Origin: Thamnidium elegans
Lineage: Eukaryota; Mucoromycota; Mucoromycetes; Mucorales; Mucoraceae
DNA length: 64,000 bases
Assembly (NCBI GenBank): GCA_025201345.1
Contig: JAIXMG010000016.1
Location: 186,001-250,000 of the forward strand
Direction of reading: 5' to 3'
The notes under the pieces were generated by a model that searched no databases, was not told the origin of the DNA, and worked only from the letters and a program-made list of their open reading frames with translations. This document shows positions 1 through 12,165 of the stretch, in pieces. Position 1 is the first letter of the stretch. The number at the start of each line of letters is the position of its first letter. The translations under genes and the position numbers were made by a program.

Positions 1-725
1 ATGAAGACTTTCTGAAGGTTTGTTTTTATTGAAACTTGATTTAGATGTTTGTGGAACATACTTTTTTTTCATTCGACTTATCAAAACCTCTTTTTTTTTC
101 CTCATCATTTTTTTTTTCTTTTCCAATACAGTATCCACATTTTCACATAGATATTGGTGTTACCAATGTTTACAAACATACTGAGCTATTTTTTTTTCTG
201 TTTTAACAATGTCTTAGAAGATGTATACATTTTTGACAAGGACCTTTTGATTGCAGCCCTATCATGAGCGAGGTAGTTTATCATCCATCAAGATCGGGAT
301 CGTAGAAGGTATGTTTACTCTCTTTGCTATCGTATCGTGATCATTTAATCTCTTGTTTTTTTTAGCCCACACATTCAACTTGTGCTCTGGACGGGTAAGA
401 CGCCAGACCAACTATTGGTGATGAAAGATGGTGGGGAGATCGATAACGAGGATTAAGAAGATATATCTCAAGTGTAGGGGAAAGATTACTGATGTCGTAA
501 TTTCGATGATGACGATTTCTTATTTTTACCAAACAAAAAAAAAGTTAACCGACTTTAAAGTTTACGTTGCCTATTTTAAAATAAATAAACTTTGCGTTTC
601 ATATCCCGTTGAAGTTTAATGTAACATACTCGGAAACTAGTTTGCAGAGCCCCGAAGTAACGTATTTATTTACCCCTTTTTCTTCGTTTTACACCTTTTT
701 TTTTTTCAAAAAAAAAAATATTAGT
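1..725. other. Left edge, no supported gene
   Basis: AT-rich sequence with many T runs. Two short stretches look exon-like. One follows a good acceptor near 254 and runs to a GTATGT donor near 309. The next starts after a TTTTTTTAG acceptor near 365. Joined in phase they give a short tail ending in a TGA near 418; another frame of the second stretch ends near 456. I could not match either to a family. They may be the last exons of a gene that starts left of the window, or noise. Confidence 0.3.
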
Positions 726-3700
726 ATGGACGAGATATATGACTTTCACCAACATACACATTTTGCTGTTTTTCGTAAATAACCCTTTTTTTGAAAAATA
801 AACTCATTTTTTGTTCTTTTTTTTTTTTTTTTAAAAAATAAGAGTTTTATCTTTATATAGATCTCAAAAAGGAAACAACGGAAATATGCTGTTATTCTAA
901 TTCAACAAAATACGAACAATACCGTAGTTCACAGATAGAGTAAGTGTATAGTACTAAAAAATATAATTATTTTGATTAACAATTTGTAAAAATGTAAAAG
1001 ATATAATGATATCGCTTATGATAGAAACACATTGGATGTTTTAAAATTGGGACATAACATTAAGTACGAAAGGGATATGATACCAGTCAATGTGTCCGAA
1101 GAGAGGTTATACGAACTTTTTAAAAAGAGCAAAAATAGCTTGGATGAAGAAGACCTATTCTTGTTTACAGCAGCATCAGACTTTATTCGCCTATCCTTAG
1201 AAAAAGCAATTGAACAAGAAGAAAAAATTAAAGATAGCAGTGCCTTACATTACGTATTTATTGTTCCGTCAGAATGGGAAGAAGAAATAAGAGAGGCTTT
1301 GATTCGACCTATTTTTGTTCAAGCCAATTTAATATCAAAGAGTGATCACAAAGACAGACTTTTGTTCTGTTCGGATTTGGAATCTGTCTGTTACTTCTTA
1401 ACCGACCCTAATAACAGTCATCATGTTACAATGACACGTAATACAATTTTAGGTAGAATTATTCCTATCAAATCGAGCGAAGTCTTGATTAAGTTGTATT
1501 TAACCTCAATCGGAAACCGTCAGTTTGATTTTTCTGATTCCGTAAAGTTTCCGAAAATCATGAATTCTAATTCAATATCTCTTACTTCAAATGATGTTAT
1601 AAATGGTATAAAAGAGTTTATAAAGACCAGATTCTCTTTCGATGCTCAAGAAGACACTATTCGAAATATTATGAACGAATGGGATGATAATGACACTGAA
1701 TTCATAGTTAGTATTGTAACATGGACTTAATCTGACCGTACCAACTAACAGTTTATTAAAATAGAAAGATAAAGATGAAGCTTCTTATTTAATGGAGCAT
1801 TTTATTACTGACAAAAGCATATCTGAATTGGATAAACACCAGAAGACACTTATAAAATCCATTCGGCCTTTTGATATATGCGCTGAAATCAGTAAACATT
1901 TGCCTAATAACTTGAAACATTTAATTCCAAGCAATATTGTAAAGAACTACTCCATTTTGAAATTTACTGATAAATATACTTCTAAAATAGAACCACACAA
2001 AGCCCTATTACAGTGGTCAAGATTTTTGTTTGAGTATAATCGAATTTCTTTGGACTCGAGCTATATCGTACCTATAAACCGTCAATCTAAATATATTGGC
2101 AGCAGAGCTATCCTATCTGGAACGTTTCGATATTCGATTAACGCAATTCAAAATTCTGATATATATTGTAAACCACGTATACTGTCAACAGAACATTCCG
2201 AAACCTCTTCTTCGATATTCCTAAAGTCAAAACCCGATGCTATTATGTATATAGGTACGTTAAATTATTTACCTTATGATTTGACAGCTAATATTTTTTA
2301 CAATTAGATATTTTGCTCGACTCTACAGTATTATCATTTTCACTTTTAGATGAAAATGGTTTAGTAAAAGAAATCTGGAACCACGACTACTTTGTACCTG
2401 ATATAAGGTAAGATACAAATAAAACATTCAGCAGGTATCTATACTAAGATAATGCTAGTTTGCGTTCTCTGGGATCGTTCTTCACTTTTTCAGAAGTAGT
2501 AACATTAAATGTCAAAAATTCGTAAGCCTATTTTTTACATGTGTAATTTATTTACTACCAATAAAAAATTAACAGTTTGCTTAGGTTTATCGTACTTGTT
2601 GAGGAATACTTAACGGATAAATCAAATATTCTTTCTGGTGTATTGAAATGGTACATGATATTCGTAATAAAAAATATACTAAACGTAGAAACGTATAATA
2701 AAGATGTACTTATATCAACACAGAAGAAAATGTACATCAAAACGTTTGTGATGATTTATATAATTTATATAAATGATATTGTATCAAGGAAACTACCAAC
2801 AACTACAAAAAGTAATGAAAACATAAAAATCGGATATGCTGTTACTATTGATAAGATGTTGCTTCAGAGGTTACTTGTCACTGAAGATGACCTAAGAGAT
2901 ATGATATATACAAGCGGTCTGGTACAAAAAGACGATGTTTATAAAAAACTTCGAATTGCTACCCAAGGAGAAGGGCTCTTTCATGTTATTCAACAATCTT
3001 TTAAACTAGAATTTCCACTCAAGTCTTTTTTTATGGTAGCTCAGTTAAATGAAACCTATGTACAGCTAACGTTGAATCAAGTAGTAACTGAGTCTAGTGA
3101 AAAAGAACAAAATCAGGAAGCAGTTATCATTCAAGATGAAATAATCCCTATCCCCAATATATATGATTCTTTGTGCTTCAACATGTGGAACAACATTACA
3201 GAAGATAGCAGTCTAATAGAACTATGTGACATACATAAAATGTATAAAAACAACGACTTACTAGAGGTATTCTCGTTAGCAAACCAAGCAGAATTTATAA
3301 ACAAACTTAGGGAGTATATTTCTAAAAACGTAAACAATAGTATAGTAGTGTCAATGATAATCATTACATGTATTTAAAATGTTAATTTATTCTTTGTATA
3401 GGTCCTCAACAAGAATTTGGCCACACAAAAAGCAGACAAAATCACTGTATATCTAAGCAATTCATGTAACTGCAGAGTTTGTTTAACGGTAAATGATATT
3501 ACAGAGATTTCTTTCCGACCATTTTTACAAGACATTATTTCTCTTGTATTTACCTCCTTGACAAATAAGCGACTCTTTGGAAACTATAGAAATATCGAAT
3601 ATGTGTTTCGCATGATACGCTTCAACTACAATCCACATTTCCAAGATATTCTTCTCAAAATACTAAACGATGAAACCGACCATTTTTTATATGAACACAG

Positions 3701-4345
3701 ATTTGACATAACTCACTATACTATACCAAAATTACCGAATCAACTGTTGCAACCTATTCTTCAGGAAGGGCCATATTCGTATAAAGCTTTTCAAGTGGGT
3801 GTTTTATATCATGTATATAGTGAAAACTTCGGTTTCAGTTTTAAGAACTTTTCGGATGGTCTTCTTATTACGCTTAAAAGCAACGGAGGGGATATAAACA
3901 CTATTTTAATCGATAAAAAAAAAGTATTCGCATTGTTTAAGAAGGGAGATAAAATAAGTGAAAGTCAATTAACTCGAGTATTCTATTTAAATATAAATCG
4001 AGAAATGGGCAACCGTCATCTTTCTCTAAGTAGGTAATAATATAAAAAATATTACTATCTTAACTTATATAAACTGCAATAGATTTCTCTAAATTTGAAC
4101 CGGTAGCTGGTTTAAGATTCGATGAACCTGTTAGTTTAAAGCATATGGCTGAAATATTCGGACGTAGTTTATATTTAGATAATATCAATACCCCCAAGAA
4201 AAATCAAGATACGCCTTATATGATCTCTGTAGCTTACCACGGTTACTCTTCCTCCCTTTATTTTGAACCTGTGGGAGTCGGAAACGAGACTAAAGCACGG
4301 TTTACAACAGTACTTGCGGAACCCATGACATTATGTCGGTTTTAA
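726..4345 (+). CDS. Divergent Hsp70/actin-like ATPase-fold protein (HSPA12-like, Mucorales family)
   Basis: Nine exons join in phase: 726-774, 861-939, 1025-1706, 1765-2254, 2308-2407, 2459-2521, 2576-3329, 3402-4029 and 4083-4345. The sum is 3108 nt, 1035 residues plus stop. Donors are mostly GTAAGT/GTTAGT-like and acceptors TAG/CAG. The stretch VFIVPSEWEEEIREALIRP followed by RLLFCSDLES sits where Hsp70 proteins carry their VP...R...A / NEP region, and LLDENGLVKEIW follows. I know this pattern from a large Mucorales family annotated as Hsp70-like or actin-like ATPase proteins. The glycine-rich phosphate loops (DxGTT near the N-terminus, DxGGGT in the middle) are not visible; the second position reads DILLDSTVLS. 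It may therefore be a pseudo-ATPase. The first two exons are the least certain. No cellular role can be assigned. Confidence 0.62.
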
Positions 4346-4741
4346 AAAAAAATCTCACCATTGTGTTCATGGTGAACCCCGCCATATTTTATGCTTTAAT
4401 AAAAATAGAATTATAGCTTATAGAATATGTAACTAAGAACTTTTGTATTCGTATATAAAGCATTACCTTCAAAGACTAAATTTATAATTTTTAGGATTAA
4501 ACTTTTAATGTTTAATACAATAATACGATACAGAGCAGTAAAAGAACGTTGTTATATCCAAGTACTATGCAGTGATAATTTAGACATAGTTTTATACAAA
4601 AAACTATACATAAATATTATCATTTAGATCTTTATATTACTAAATATAATAAGCTTCTTGTATTGATTGTATACTTCATTTTGATTAATTATTTGGTCTC
4701 TGTGAATAATAGCATGATTATTATTATAGTTTTCATCTATG
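4346..4741. other. Intergenic, 3' flank of the Hsp70-like gene
   Basis: AT-rich sequence with no ORF of note. A small imperfect hairpin (CACCATTGTG...CATGGTGA) lies just after the stop codon near 4357-4375. Nothing else is seen. Confidence 0.4.
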
Positions 4742-5253
4742 TTAATACATATTAATTTGGATGTAGCTATTCAATTGACGTCGAATAGATACACGCACAT
4801 CTTGGCATTCATATCCCTCAATAATTTTCTGCATAATTAACTCCTTTGTGCTTTTTGGAACAGGAAGAAGGCAGAAATCCTCTTTTGTCCCAACTACATG
4901 ATCGTGTTGTTTCTGGAAAGTCGCTGGGATCATTTTTATAACAAGTAACTTTCATACTTGCAGGACAGCCAATTTTTTAGACGTCTTTTGGAGTGGACTA
5001 GAAGAGGCTCCCAGACTTTCGCTATGTCTAGAACGATGCAATTATTTTTTGCTACTTCTATGACAATAGTAAACCCTGTACAAAGAATACAAGATTCTTT
5101 TCTCTTGACAGTTGCATGACATAACCTTCTAGAAATTCACATAACAGCATAAGTCTCTGAAAAAGTGTCCAAAACATGATCCATTTGATCAAGAGGGACT
5201 TTGATCTCCTTGGAAACAGATATGTATGGTTTAATTTTTAGGGCTGCTGACAT
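4742..5253 (-). pseudogene. Decayed MULE/SWIM-type transposase N-terminal remnant
   Basis: Read on the minus strand, an ATG near 5253 opens an ORF beginning MSAALKIKPYISVSKEIKVP. It is interrupted by stop codons and resumes to about 4742. The last part contains HDHVVGTKEDFCLLPVPKS, then KELIMQKIIEGYECQDVRVS. This 'HNH..G..ED...LP.S...K..I...I..GY....V' layout resembles the N-terminal region of Mutator-like (MULE) transposases common in Mucorales. The catalytic DDE core and SWIM finger are absent, so this is a short relic. The family call rests on remembered motif shape only. Confidence 0.35.
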
Positions 5254-5545
5254 TTTTTTTTTTCATTATTAGCTTTAATAAGTGAAGAATACTTGTAAAA
5301 ATCAGATTTGAATTCTTTTCAGGGCTGTGGCTTTGCCGGCTAAATATTAAAAAATTGAATCCCCCTTTTTAAAATGTAGCATGCACCCGTAAAAGCAGAC
5401 GTCATGCTACTTATAGCGATCGGTATATGAAAAAAACATTTTTTCGGTTTTTTTTTTTACTTTTTTTTTTTTTGCGGTAAAATAGAAAGGTGGGGACCCC
5501 TAGGCAGTTTTTTTTTTTCTTGCTAGTTTTCCAGTTACATTTACA

Positions 5546-6575
5546 ATGGCATCTCGTGCTTTATTTAAGGCTGCTGCCTCTAGAGGCATGGCTGTTCGTC
5601 AAAGTAAATATTCAATTTATTTTAGAAAAAAAAAAAGAAAAAGAAAAAGATAGATAGAACACTAACTTTAGTTTGTAGACTATATTAGACCTTTGTCAAC
5701 TGTCAACGCTTTAAGACAATCAGTTCCCACTACTGAATCTAACACTACTGATCAAGTTGCACCTGAATCTCTTGGTAATTTTTTTTCTTCTTTTTTTATT
5801 GTTATGAGAATAGAATGGAGTTAACATATAATATATAATAGTTCCTCCCACCACTACACCTTTAAAAAAGCCTATCCGTCAATCAGTTGCATCAGCCGTC
5901 GAACCTGTCACACCTTATAATTTATCTATTGCTAGACTTATGGCAGCAGGACTTCACCTTGGACACTCAACCAGTTTATGGGAACCCGCCACACTTCCTT
6001 TTATTTTCGGTACACGTGAAGGTATTAGTATTATCAACTTGGAACACACCCTGGTCTATTTGAGAAGAGCATGTAATGTTGCTCGTGAAGTAGCTCTTCG
6101 TGGTGGATCCATTTTATTTGTTGGCACACGTCCTGGATTCCAAGATTTGACTATTGAAGCTGCTCGTTACTGCGATGGTTTCCATGTTTCATCAAAATGG
6201 ATTCCTGGTACTTTGACAAACAGACATCAAGTTCTTGGTCGTCATGCAGCACCCGACCCAGAGGATCCTGGACGTCCACCAAAGACATACAAGCCTGATC
6301 TTATCGTCTTATTGAACCCTCTTGAACATAAAATCGCTATTTCCGAAGCTCAGCTCAACAACATTCCCATCATTGCTATCACCGATACAGATTACGATCC
6401 TCGTCGTGTTGCATATCCCATCCCTGCTAACGATGATTCGATCAGAGGTGTAGAGTTAATCGCAAAGGTTATCTCCACCGCCGCAAGAGATGGTTTACAT
6501 AGAAGAAAGCAATTGCTTGATCAAAGAGAAAAGGAAAAGAAATTGCTTAGAAAACAACATTCTTCCAAGTATTAA
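5546..6575 (+). CDS. MRP4: Mitochondrial small-subunit ribosomal protein uS2m (Mrp4)
   Basis: Three exons (5546-5603, 5679-5774, 5842-6575) join in phases 1 and 1 to give 295 residues. The N-terminal ~80 residues are Arg/Ser/Thr/Ala-rich with little acid (MASRALFKAAASRGMAVRQ), as in a mitochondrial presequence. The body is a full uS2 fold: LMAAGLHLGHSTSLWEP, FVGTRPGFQDL and KWIPGTLTNRHQVLG, then PDLIVLLNPLEHKIAISEA and IPIIAITDTDYDP, ending in a basic helix. The GTLTN loop and the IAITDTD strand are hallmark uS2 positions. The protein belongs to the mitochondrial 30S-like subunit. The start is the first ATG in frame with the presequence. The upstream A of ATTTACAATGG gives a favourable context. 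Confidence 0.93.
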
Positions 6576-7931
6576 AACATATATAAAAAAAAATCAACAA
6601 AAAAAATAGTGTGTGTAAATTCAATTGTATAGATAAAGAGATTTTGTTATCCCCCACATGAAAAAATAATAATAAAAGCTATATTTACCGTAAAATTGTA
6701 CCTGAATACAGCATAAGAAGGATCAGATCTATACTCATTTTATTTGTATATCCCTATTCTGATCTATAAAAAAAAGCTGTCGTAGCTTGTCTGTATTGAT
6801 ATCAGAAGGAATTACTAGTAACTTAACGGGTCGATAAACAAATCTATAAAATATAATATCATCTATGTTGCATATAATCTTAAGGTCTAGAAGTGATAGG
6901 AAAATATTCCTAATGTAGACATCTATGGTTATTTAATAACCCACCTTAATTAAGAAGTTGTGGCTCGGCTGAAAGATAATCTTTAGTTACATTTAAGGCA
7001 CAATTATTCCATTTTCTGACATGTGGATTCGTAAACACTGGGGTTTTCCCTTTTTAACTATTAACGACTGTAATACTAGGTATTGTCATAACTAACAGCA
7101 ACACTATACTGTTAACACAGTAACAGTAATACGGGAACGGTTGTCATACTTGTATTAAGACGGATATACCGGAACTGCCACAGTTATATATTATGGTTTA
7201 CTTCATCATAATAGTAATCTACGTCACTTTGGGGTTCGCTCGGAACTACCGCGTTGTTTAAGACAATGAGTTTATAACCCTGTAAAACCATCATTGGAAC
7301 ACAGCGTTATTGTTCGTTCGTAAAGTTAGTAGCAGGCAGGTATAATAATGAAAAAATGGCGCATGGATACGTATAATATACAAAAGTTCCAGGATACTTA
7401 CTTCATTTTTATAATCTTAGAAAAAAGTATATGTTTACAATTAGTACGTAGTAATTGTTTCAAGAATGATCTATGGACCCATAATAATAATAAGATACCC
7501 TTACCGGCTAGAAAAACACAATAAATAATCTTATTTCAGGATAGTTAAATAAACTGGTTTACATGAAAGACATACTATGAAAATGGGCGTTTTTTTTTTA
7601 GATCTCAGTTTCTATTTTATTTAATAATTAAACATTTCATTAACTTTTTACTATTAACATACCATGCATAAATATAATAATTATTATTATTCTGTGCATC
7701 AAGGCCACTCTCCTTAATAAACATTAACTAAGAAGGTTAAGATTGTGGCTGCAACTTGTAAAAAAGTCAATATTTTTACGCCCCGTCATTAGTTTTAAAG
7801 ACCCGTCACTTGTCTCTGGAAAGCATCGCATAGTCTCGTTTTTTTTTTGTATAATTGGGCTGATTTTACATTTATTTATTTTCCTTCTTGTTTACCTATT
7901 TATTACAAATATATAAAAAAAAAAACTAAAA
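6576..7931. other. Intergenic 1.36 kb
   Basis: AT-rich sequence with no ORF above about 60 codons that looks coding. The first 100 bases are the A-rich 3' flank of MRP4. Around 7040-7330 base composition is slightly more GC-rich with scattered TAACAG/GTAACA motifs, possibly an old transposon relic, but no family is recognisable. The last 100 bases contain T runs and a TATAAA-like A/T stretch before the next start codon. Confidence 0.4.
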
Positions 7932-8639
7932 ATGCACAGTAAATTAAACAAGTTATACAACCGATTCACTTCAAAGAAGACAAAGACTCAAGACTTTGAT
8001 CCAGATTATTTGGTTGATTATGAAGAACCTCCACCAAGAAGAACAAGAAAATTATCAAAGGAATCTTTGGCCAAACAATTTGATAAATGTAAAGAAATGA
8101 TTGTCAAGAAGAATGGTACGGAACCAAGGTGTAATAATGCCCATTTCAATTACACATTGGAATACACTGAAAAGGGTCGTATCAAGAGACCTACTTACTA
8201 TGTTGAATCTACTGGCGCCGTCTACTATATCCCCATTACAATGGATGTAATCCGGTCACTTATTTTGAAACAGCATTGTAAAATAAACAGACAAGAAGAA
8301 ATTGTATGGTTTGAAGATGGGTTAAAATGGTTGTCACAACAACAATATCAAACGGCGCATAGTAACAGCCAAAATGACGATAGTCAGCATAGGTACTTTA
8401 TCGAAGAGGAGGGAAATTATTATGACGAAAAAAAGAATTGCAACCAAATACGAGAATTGGAAGATCTCGAGCGAGCATGTGAAGCGTATTTCGGGATCCC
8501 ATTGGGCTTATGCGAAAATAGTTGGGCAGCCGAGTACTTAATATCTCAGGCCTCAAAAGGCAAACTTTTGCGAAGAGTGACTTTACAACCATCATTACGA
8601 AAAGTTTCGTTTTCTTTAAAGAAGTTATGTTGCTTTTGA
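7932..8639 (+). CDS. Uncharacterised basic protein, single exon, 235 aa
   Basis: An uninterrupted ORF starts at an ATG preceded by a purine-rich AAAACTAAAAATG context. The N-terminal 60 residues are Lys/Arg-rich (KLYNRFTSKKTKTQ; PPPRRTRKLSKESLAKQ). A more structured middle follows (YTLEYTEKGRIKRPTYYVES, VIRSLILKQHC), then a Gln/Asn/Ser stretch and a C-terminus ending LKKLCCF. The terminal CCF could be a lipidation-type tail, but it is not a canonical CaaX box. Codon use resembles neighbouring genes, and a 235-codon ORF in this AT-rich sequence is unlikely by chance. I do not recognise a domain. It may be a Mucorales-specific protein. Confidence 0.65.
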   Translation: MHSKLNKLYNRFTSKKTKTQDFDPDYLVDYEEPPPRRTRKLSKESLAKQFDKCKEMIVKKNGTEPRCNNAHFNYTLEYTEKGRIKRPTYYVESTGAVYYIPITMDVIRSLILKQHCKINRQEEIVWFEDGLKWLSQQQYQTAHSNSQNDDSQHRYFIEEEGNYYDEKKNCNQIRELEDLERACEAYFGIPLGLCENSWAAEYLISQASKGKLLRRVTLQPSLRKVSFSLKKLCCF

Positions 8640-10328
8640 GTTATGTGGTATGTTATTATTTTTATAAACAAATATTAGTATCCGAGATATTAATTTGATT
8701 GTTTATAGTCGCCCTTCGTGTGGTTATCTATATATATATATATTTAATTTTTTTTCATGTTTGTCCCTGGAAAATGCTGTATTATTATTATTATTTAAAA
8801 TTGAAAATAAAACTATTTTTTTTCTTTTACGATTAATATTGGTTCCGTGTCATTTACTAATCAAACGAGATCTTCATAATACAAGTTGGTAGCTTGTATA
8901 TTTAAAAAATAGCACCTGTATTATAGCTGTGTAAAAAATAAAAGAATATAATTAACTGTATGAAAAGAACTATTTTCGAACCTAATGGATAATAATTACA
9001 AAAGGAACGTTCCAATTTCGTACATCAGAAAGTAGTATTCTTTTGAATGCAATGTTGGGAATAAATAAGCGCTTTATATATAGTACATATATTACCCTTT
9101 TGACGTAATTGCATATATATTTTGTCAAAACTATATACTACAAAAAAAAATCGTACGTCTTGAACGGATTTTAATAACTACAAAGATATATATTTCTTGT
9201 GAACCTTGCATACTTATTTGTATCTTATTTTCCTTTCTTCTCAATTTGAATTTTAAAGGATCGGCATCGTGTATTATAAAAAACTGAAAATCGTGAATCC
9301 AAAAATAGCGTTTGTCTAGCACATTGGCTATTAAGGTATGAAAATGCTTCTTTTTCAGTAAGAAATGTTTTAAAAAAAGGTCGTTCCTCGGGATTGGCAT
9401 TATTTGCAATTGTTTCGGATTTATCTTACGGTGGTAAGTATCATCTTCGGAACTGACGCTAAGCGTACGGTTGTTAATCAAGCCATAACAAATATAAAAT
9501 TGACTTTGCAGTAAACTAACGGTTTTATCATTCATTATATCAGATATTTGTATGGCCTTTCCCTATTATTCTTTTTTTTTTTTAAAAAAAAAATACATTT
9601 TTAAAAGGTTTAGAGAAAAAAAAGTAGATTTTCTTGTGTAAATACTAACTATCTATGTATCATATATAAACTGTCTCTCTGAACAGTGTCAGTTTTACCT
9701 ATTTCAATCGACCAACTAATTTACGGTCAACTGGAGTACTTTTAGACCAAGAATATCGAACAAGATATGTCTGCATAGAATGTTCTTTTTTGACACTGCC
9801 TACTATTACATATACAGTTATCAAGGAGATTTAAGTTTCAGTCACTGAACGCGCAAAGCCTTTCTTAGTTACTGGGATCTAAAGTGCATATACATAAAAA
9901 TGTTGTATTTTAAGATAAAGGGGGTTTATTATTACAAGTTCCCGCTTATTTTATTAATCAATATACCGAATATTGTAAGTACTCTACGAAAACTATCTGT
10001 AATTAACTTCAAATAGCGTCAATATGATGGACTAGAAGAAGCGTTTAGGTTCATTATCAAAATGCGATAATCGCTAATAAAATAATTTGCGTCAAGTCCA
10101 ATCAGTCTTGTAATCTGTATTAAACATTTATTTTTTCTTTAAAAAAATAGTAGATATCTATTAGTCACGTCGCACTGTAAATAATGTTTCTTATCCTTGG
10201 ACTTCACAATCTCTTTGAGAAATTCATCTTCCTGTCTGATAACAAACGCGTTTAAATATTACAACATGAAAGAAAAACAATTGAATACGAGTTAAATAAT
10301 AGTAATACATTAATTTATTTTATATAAT
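8640..10328. other. Intergenic 1.7 kb with one doubtful ORF
   Basis: AT-rich with many microsatellite-like TA and T runs. A minus-strand ORF at 9131-9535 is listed separately. From 9600 to 10328 I see no coding region and no recognisable repeat. Confidence 0.4.
9131..9535 (-). CDS. Doubtful 134-residue ORF
   Basis: The ORF begins MNDKTVSLLQSQFYICYGLI and stays open for 134 codons. It has a plausible mixed composition (KQLQIMPIPRNDLFLKHFLL; RYFWIHDFQFFIIHDADP) until a low-complexity tail. No domain is recognised. There is no clear promoter and no flanking exon that extends it. It could be a small orphan gene, an exon of a degraded gene, or chance in AT-rich sequence. Confidence 0.3.
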   Translation of the reverse strand: MNDKTVSLLQSQFYICYGLINNRTLSVSSEDDTYHRKINPKQLQIMPIPRNDLFLKHFLLKKKHFHTLIANVLDKRYFWIHDFQFFIIHDADPLKFKLRRKENKIQISMQGSQEIYIFVVIKIRSRRTIFFCSI

Positions 10329-11134
10329 CTATTTGTTTTTTTTGTTTTCGGGCTTCTTGGCGACAGCCTCGGCTTCATCTTCGGCGAGTTCAGCACTATC
10401 AGCTCTCTTATTGAGGTAAAAGTGAGTAACTTGCAAACCGATAATACCAGTGATAGCTAAAGTCATGATACAATGAGCAGCAGCGATATTCTTCAAGTTC
10501 AATATTAAATCAGCAACAATATCAGTCTCCGAGATATTCTTCAAAGCTAAAGAGAAAAAAAGAGATTAGCTTTTTTTTTCGATCTGTGACACCAATATTT
10601 AAATAAACTTACCAGGCTTAACAGAAGTAGCATAAGTAGAAAGAGCAAAGAGCAATAAAACTAATATGGTGTTATTAATATATAAAAAGCTATGTACCGA
10701 ATTTAATGTCGCATACCTAAAGAAGCACCGTCAAATAAGACGTTACCATCTGTCATGTTGGCCAAACCGGCAGAAAGACCAATGGCAGCAATCAATAAGT
10801 TGACGAAAGGAATGTATTTAATAATGTCGGGTGCATCGTATTGGTTCATGTAATATTGCTAAAACTAAAGTATTAACGAGAGTGGATGATGAGTTATTTT
10901 AAAGTTGCATCTTACAGTGGCTCTAGAAACAGCATTAGGATGTTCAGATAACTTTGCCCAGAGGAAATAATAGTCAAAGGACCAGTCAGACCAAACGGTC
11001 TATTTTAGTTGCTTATTAGTAAATTGTTCTTTTTTTGTATTGGCTACTACTATATAAAAACTTACACCAAAGGCAAAAAAGCAAGAACAGAGGATTAATA
11101 CCACTTTCAAGGATTGCATATGTTCTCTGGCCAT
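10329..11134 (-). CDS. SHR3: Shr3-family ER membrane chaperone for amino-acid permeases
   Basis: Five exons on the minus strand (11066-11134, 10916-10999, 10717-10858, 10613-10660, 10329-10546) join with phases 0, 0, 1 and 1 into 186 residues. Four hydrophobic segments are visible: VVLILCSCFFAFG, IPFVNLLIAAIGLSAGL, VLLLFALSTYA and IMTLAITGIIGLQV. Between them lie the Shr3 landmarks: WSDWSFDYYFLW after TM1, a QYY motif, and LFDGASL before TM3. The LILNLKNIAAAHC...GLQVTHFYLN stretch matches the Shr3 'NVIAASQ...VLQ' region. The C-terminus is charged and lysine-rich (KKPENKKNK). Known Shr3 proteins sit in the ER membrane and package amino-acid permeases for COPII export. Confidence 0.82.
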
Positions 11135-12165
11135 TTTTTTTTATTAATATATTAACAAATAAGAAGAGTTGCTTTAAATGCGTACCATTCCAAATACTAT
11201 CTTTTTGGGTTCATCTACTACAAAAAACAAGTCACCCAATAGGCGGGGGTTTTAAATAATGCAATCTTCGAAATGGAATTACCCATGATGAAATCATTTA
11301 AAAGCAACTGTACTGAAAAATAAAGTATCATTATTTTTGGTATATATATTTGAACTTAATATTTACTATGAGCTCTCTCTCTCACTCTTTTCATTAATAA
11401 ACGAGAGCAAGAGACTTACTTCTCCTATTATATTGTCTTTTACCACTTTGTTTACTATCCAATCCTCGAATATCACACGAAACTATCGAGGCAATTACAA
11501 ACCCTCTTTTGAGGAAAAATTCGAGAATATTTGACTGTTCAAGAATTGGCCAGAATATAAGGTTCGTTAATGTCAACCCGCATACTCTATCTCTATATCT
11601 CAGCATATTAAGTGATATTTTATTACTTTTTGATAAATTTTACTAAAATATCAAAGCATCAGTACAAATCAGCAAAGAAGACCGTCAAAACTAGATAAAT
11701 CATTTACTAACACTCTGGTAAGGTGTATTAATTACGAAAACAGATTATATAAAAAACGAAATAAAGATATAAATTAATTCAAAAAGCAAAGTCATAACAC
11801 AACACATATTGTAATATGAAATTATAAAGATAAAACTGTCAGATTGTTACTGTAAATTAGCTATTTTCAAACTTCGTAAAGGTTTTAATTCACAAAAAGC
11901 AAGAGCGTGATTCTTTGCTGGGGACAAAATCGTCCAATAAATTTTTTTGAAATCGTAAGAAACAACTGAGGTCTACGTCATATAGAATGGGTTATTTCAA
12001 CCCTGGCCCAACCAAAATTCTTTTTTTTTTCTTTTATATATAAAAGCAGAGCCAATCCTTTCTCTTTGTGTTTGTTTTTTACTGCAGCCAATCCCTTTTT
12101 TGCTTTTAGACTCCATTGTATTTTTTTTTCGTTGCGCCACATTCTAAATATTATTGGTCCAAACC
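11135..12165. other. Intergenic between divergent SHR3 and HAP2
   Basis: About 1.0 kb serves as shared upstream sequence for SHR3 (minus) and HAP2 (plus). It contains TATATAAAAGC near 12040 and several T runs before the HAP2 start. No ORF looks coding. Confidence 0.45.
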
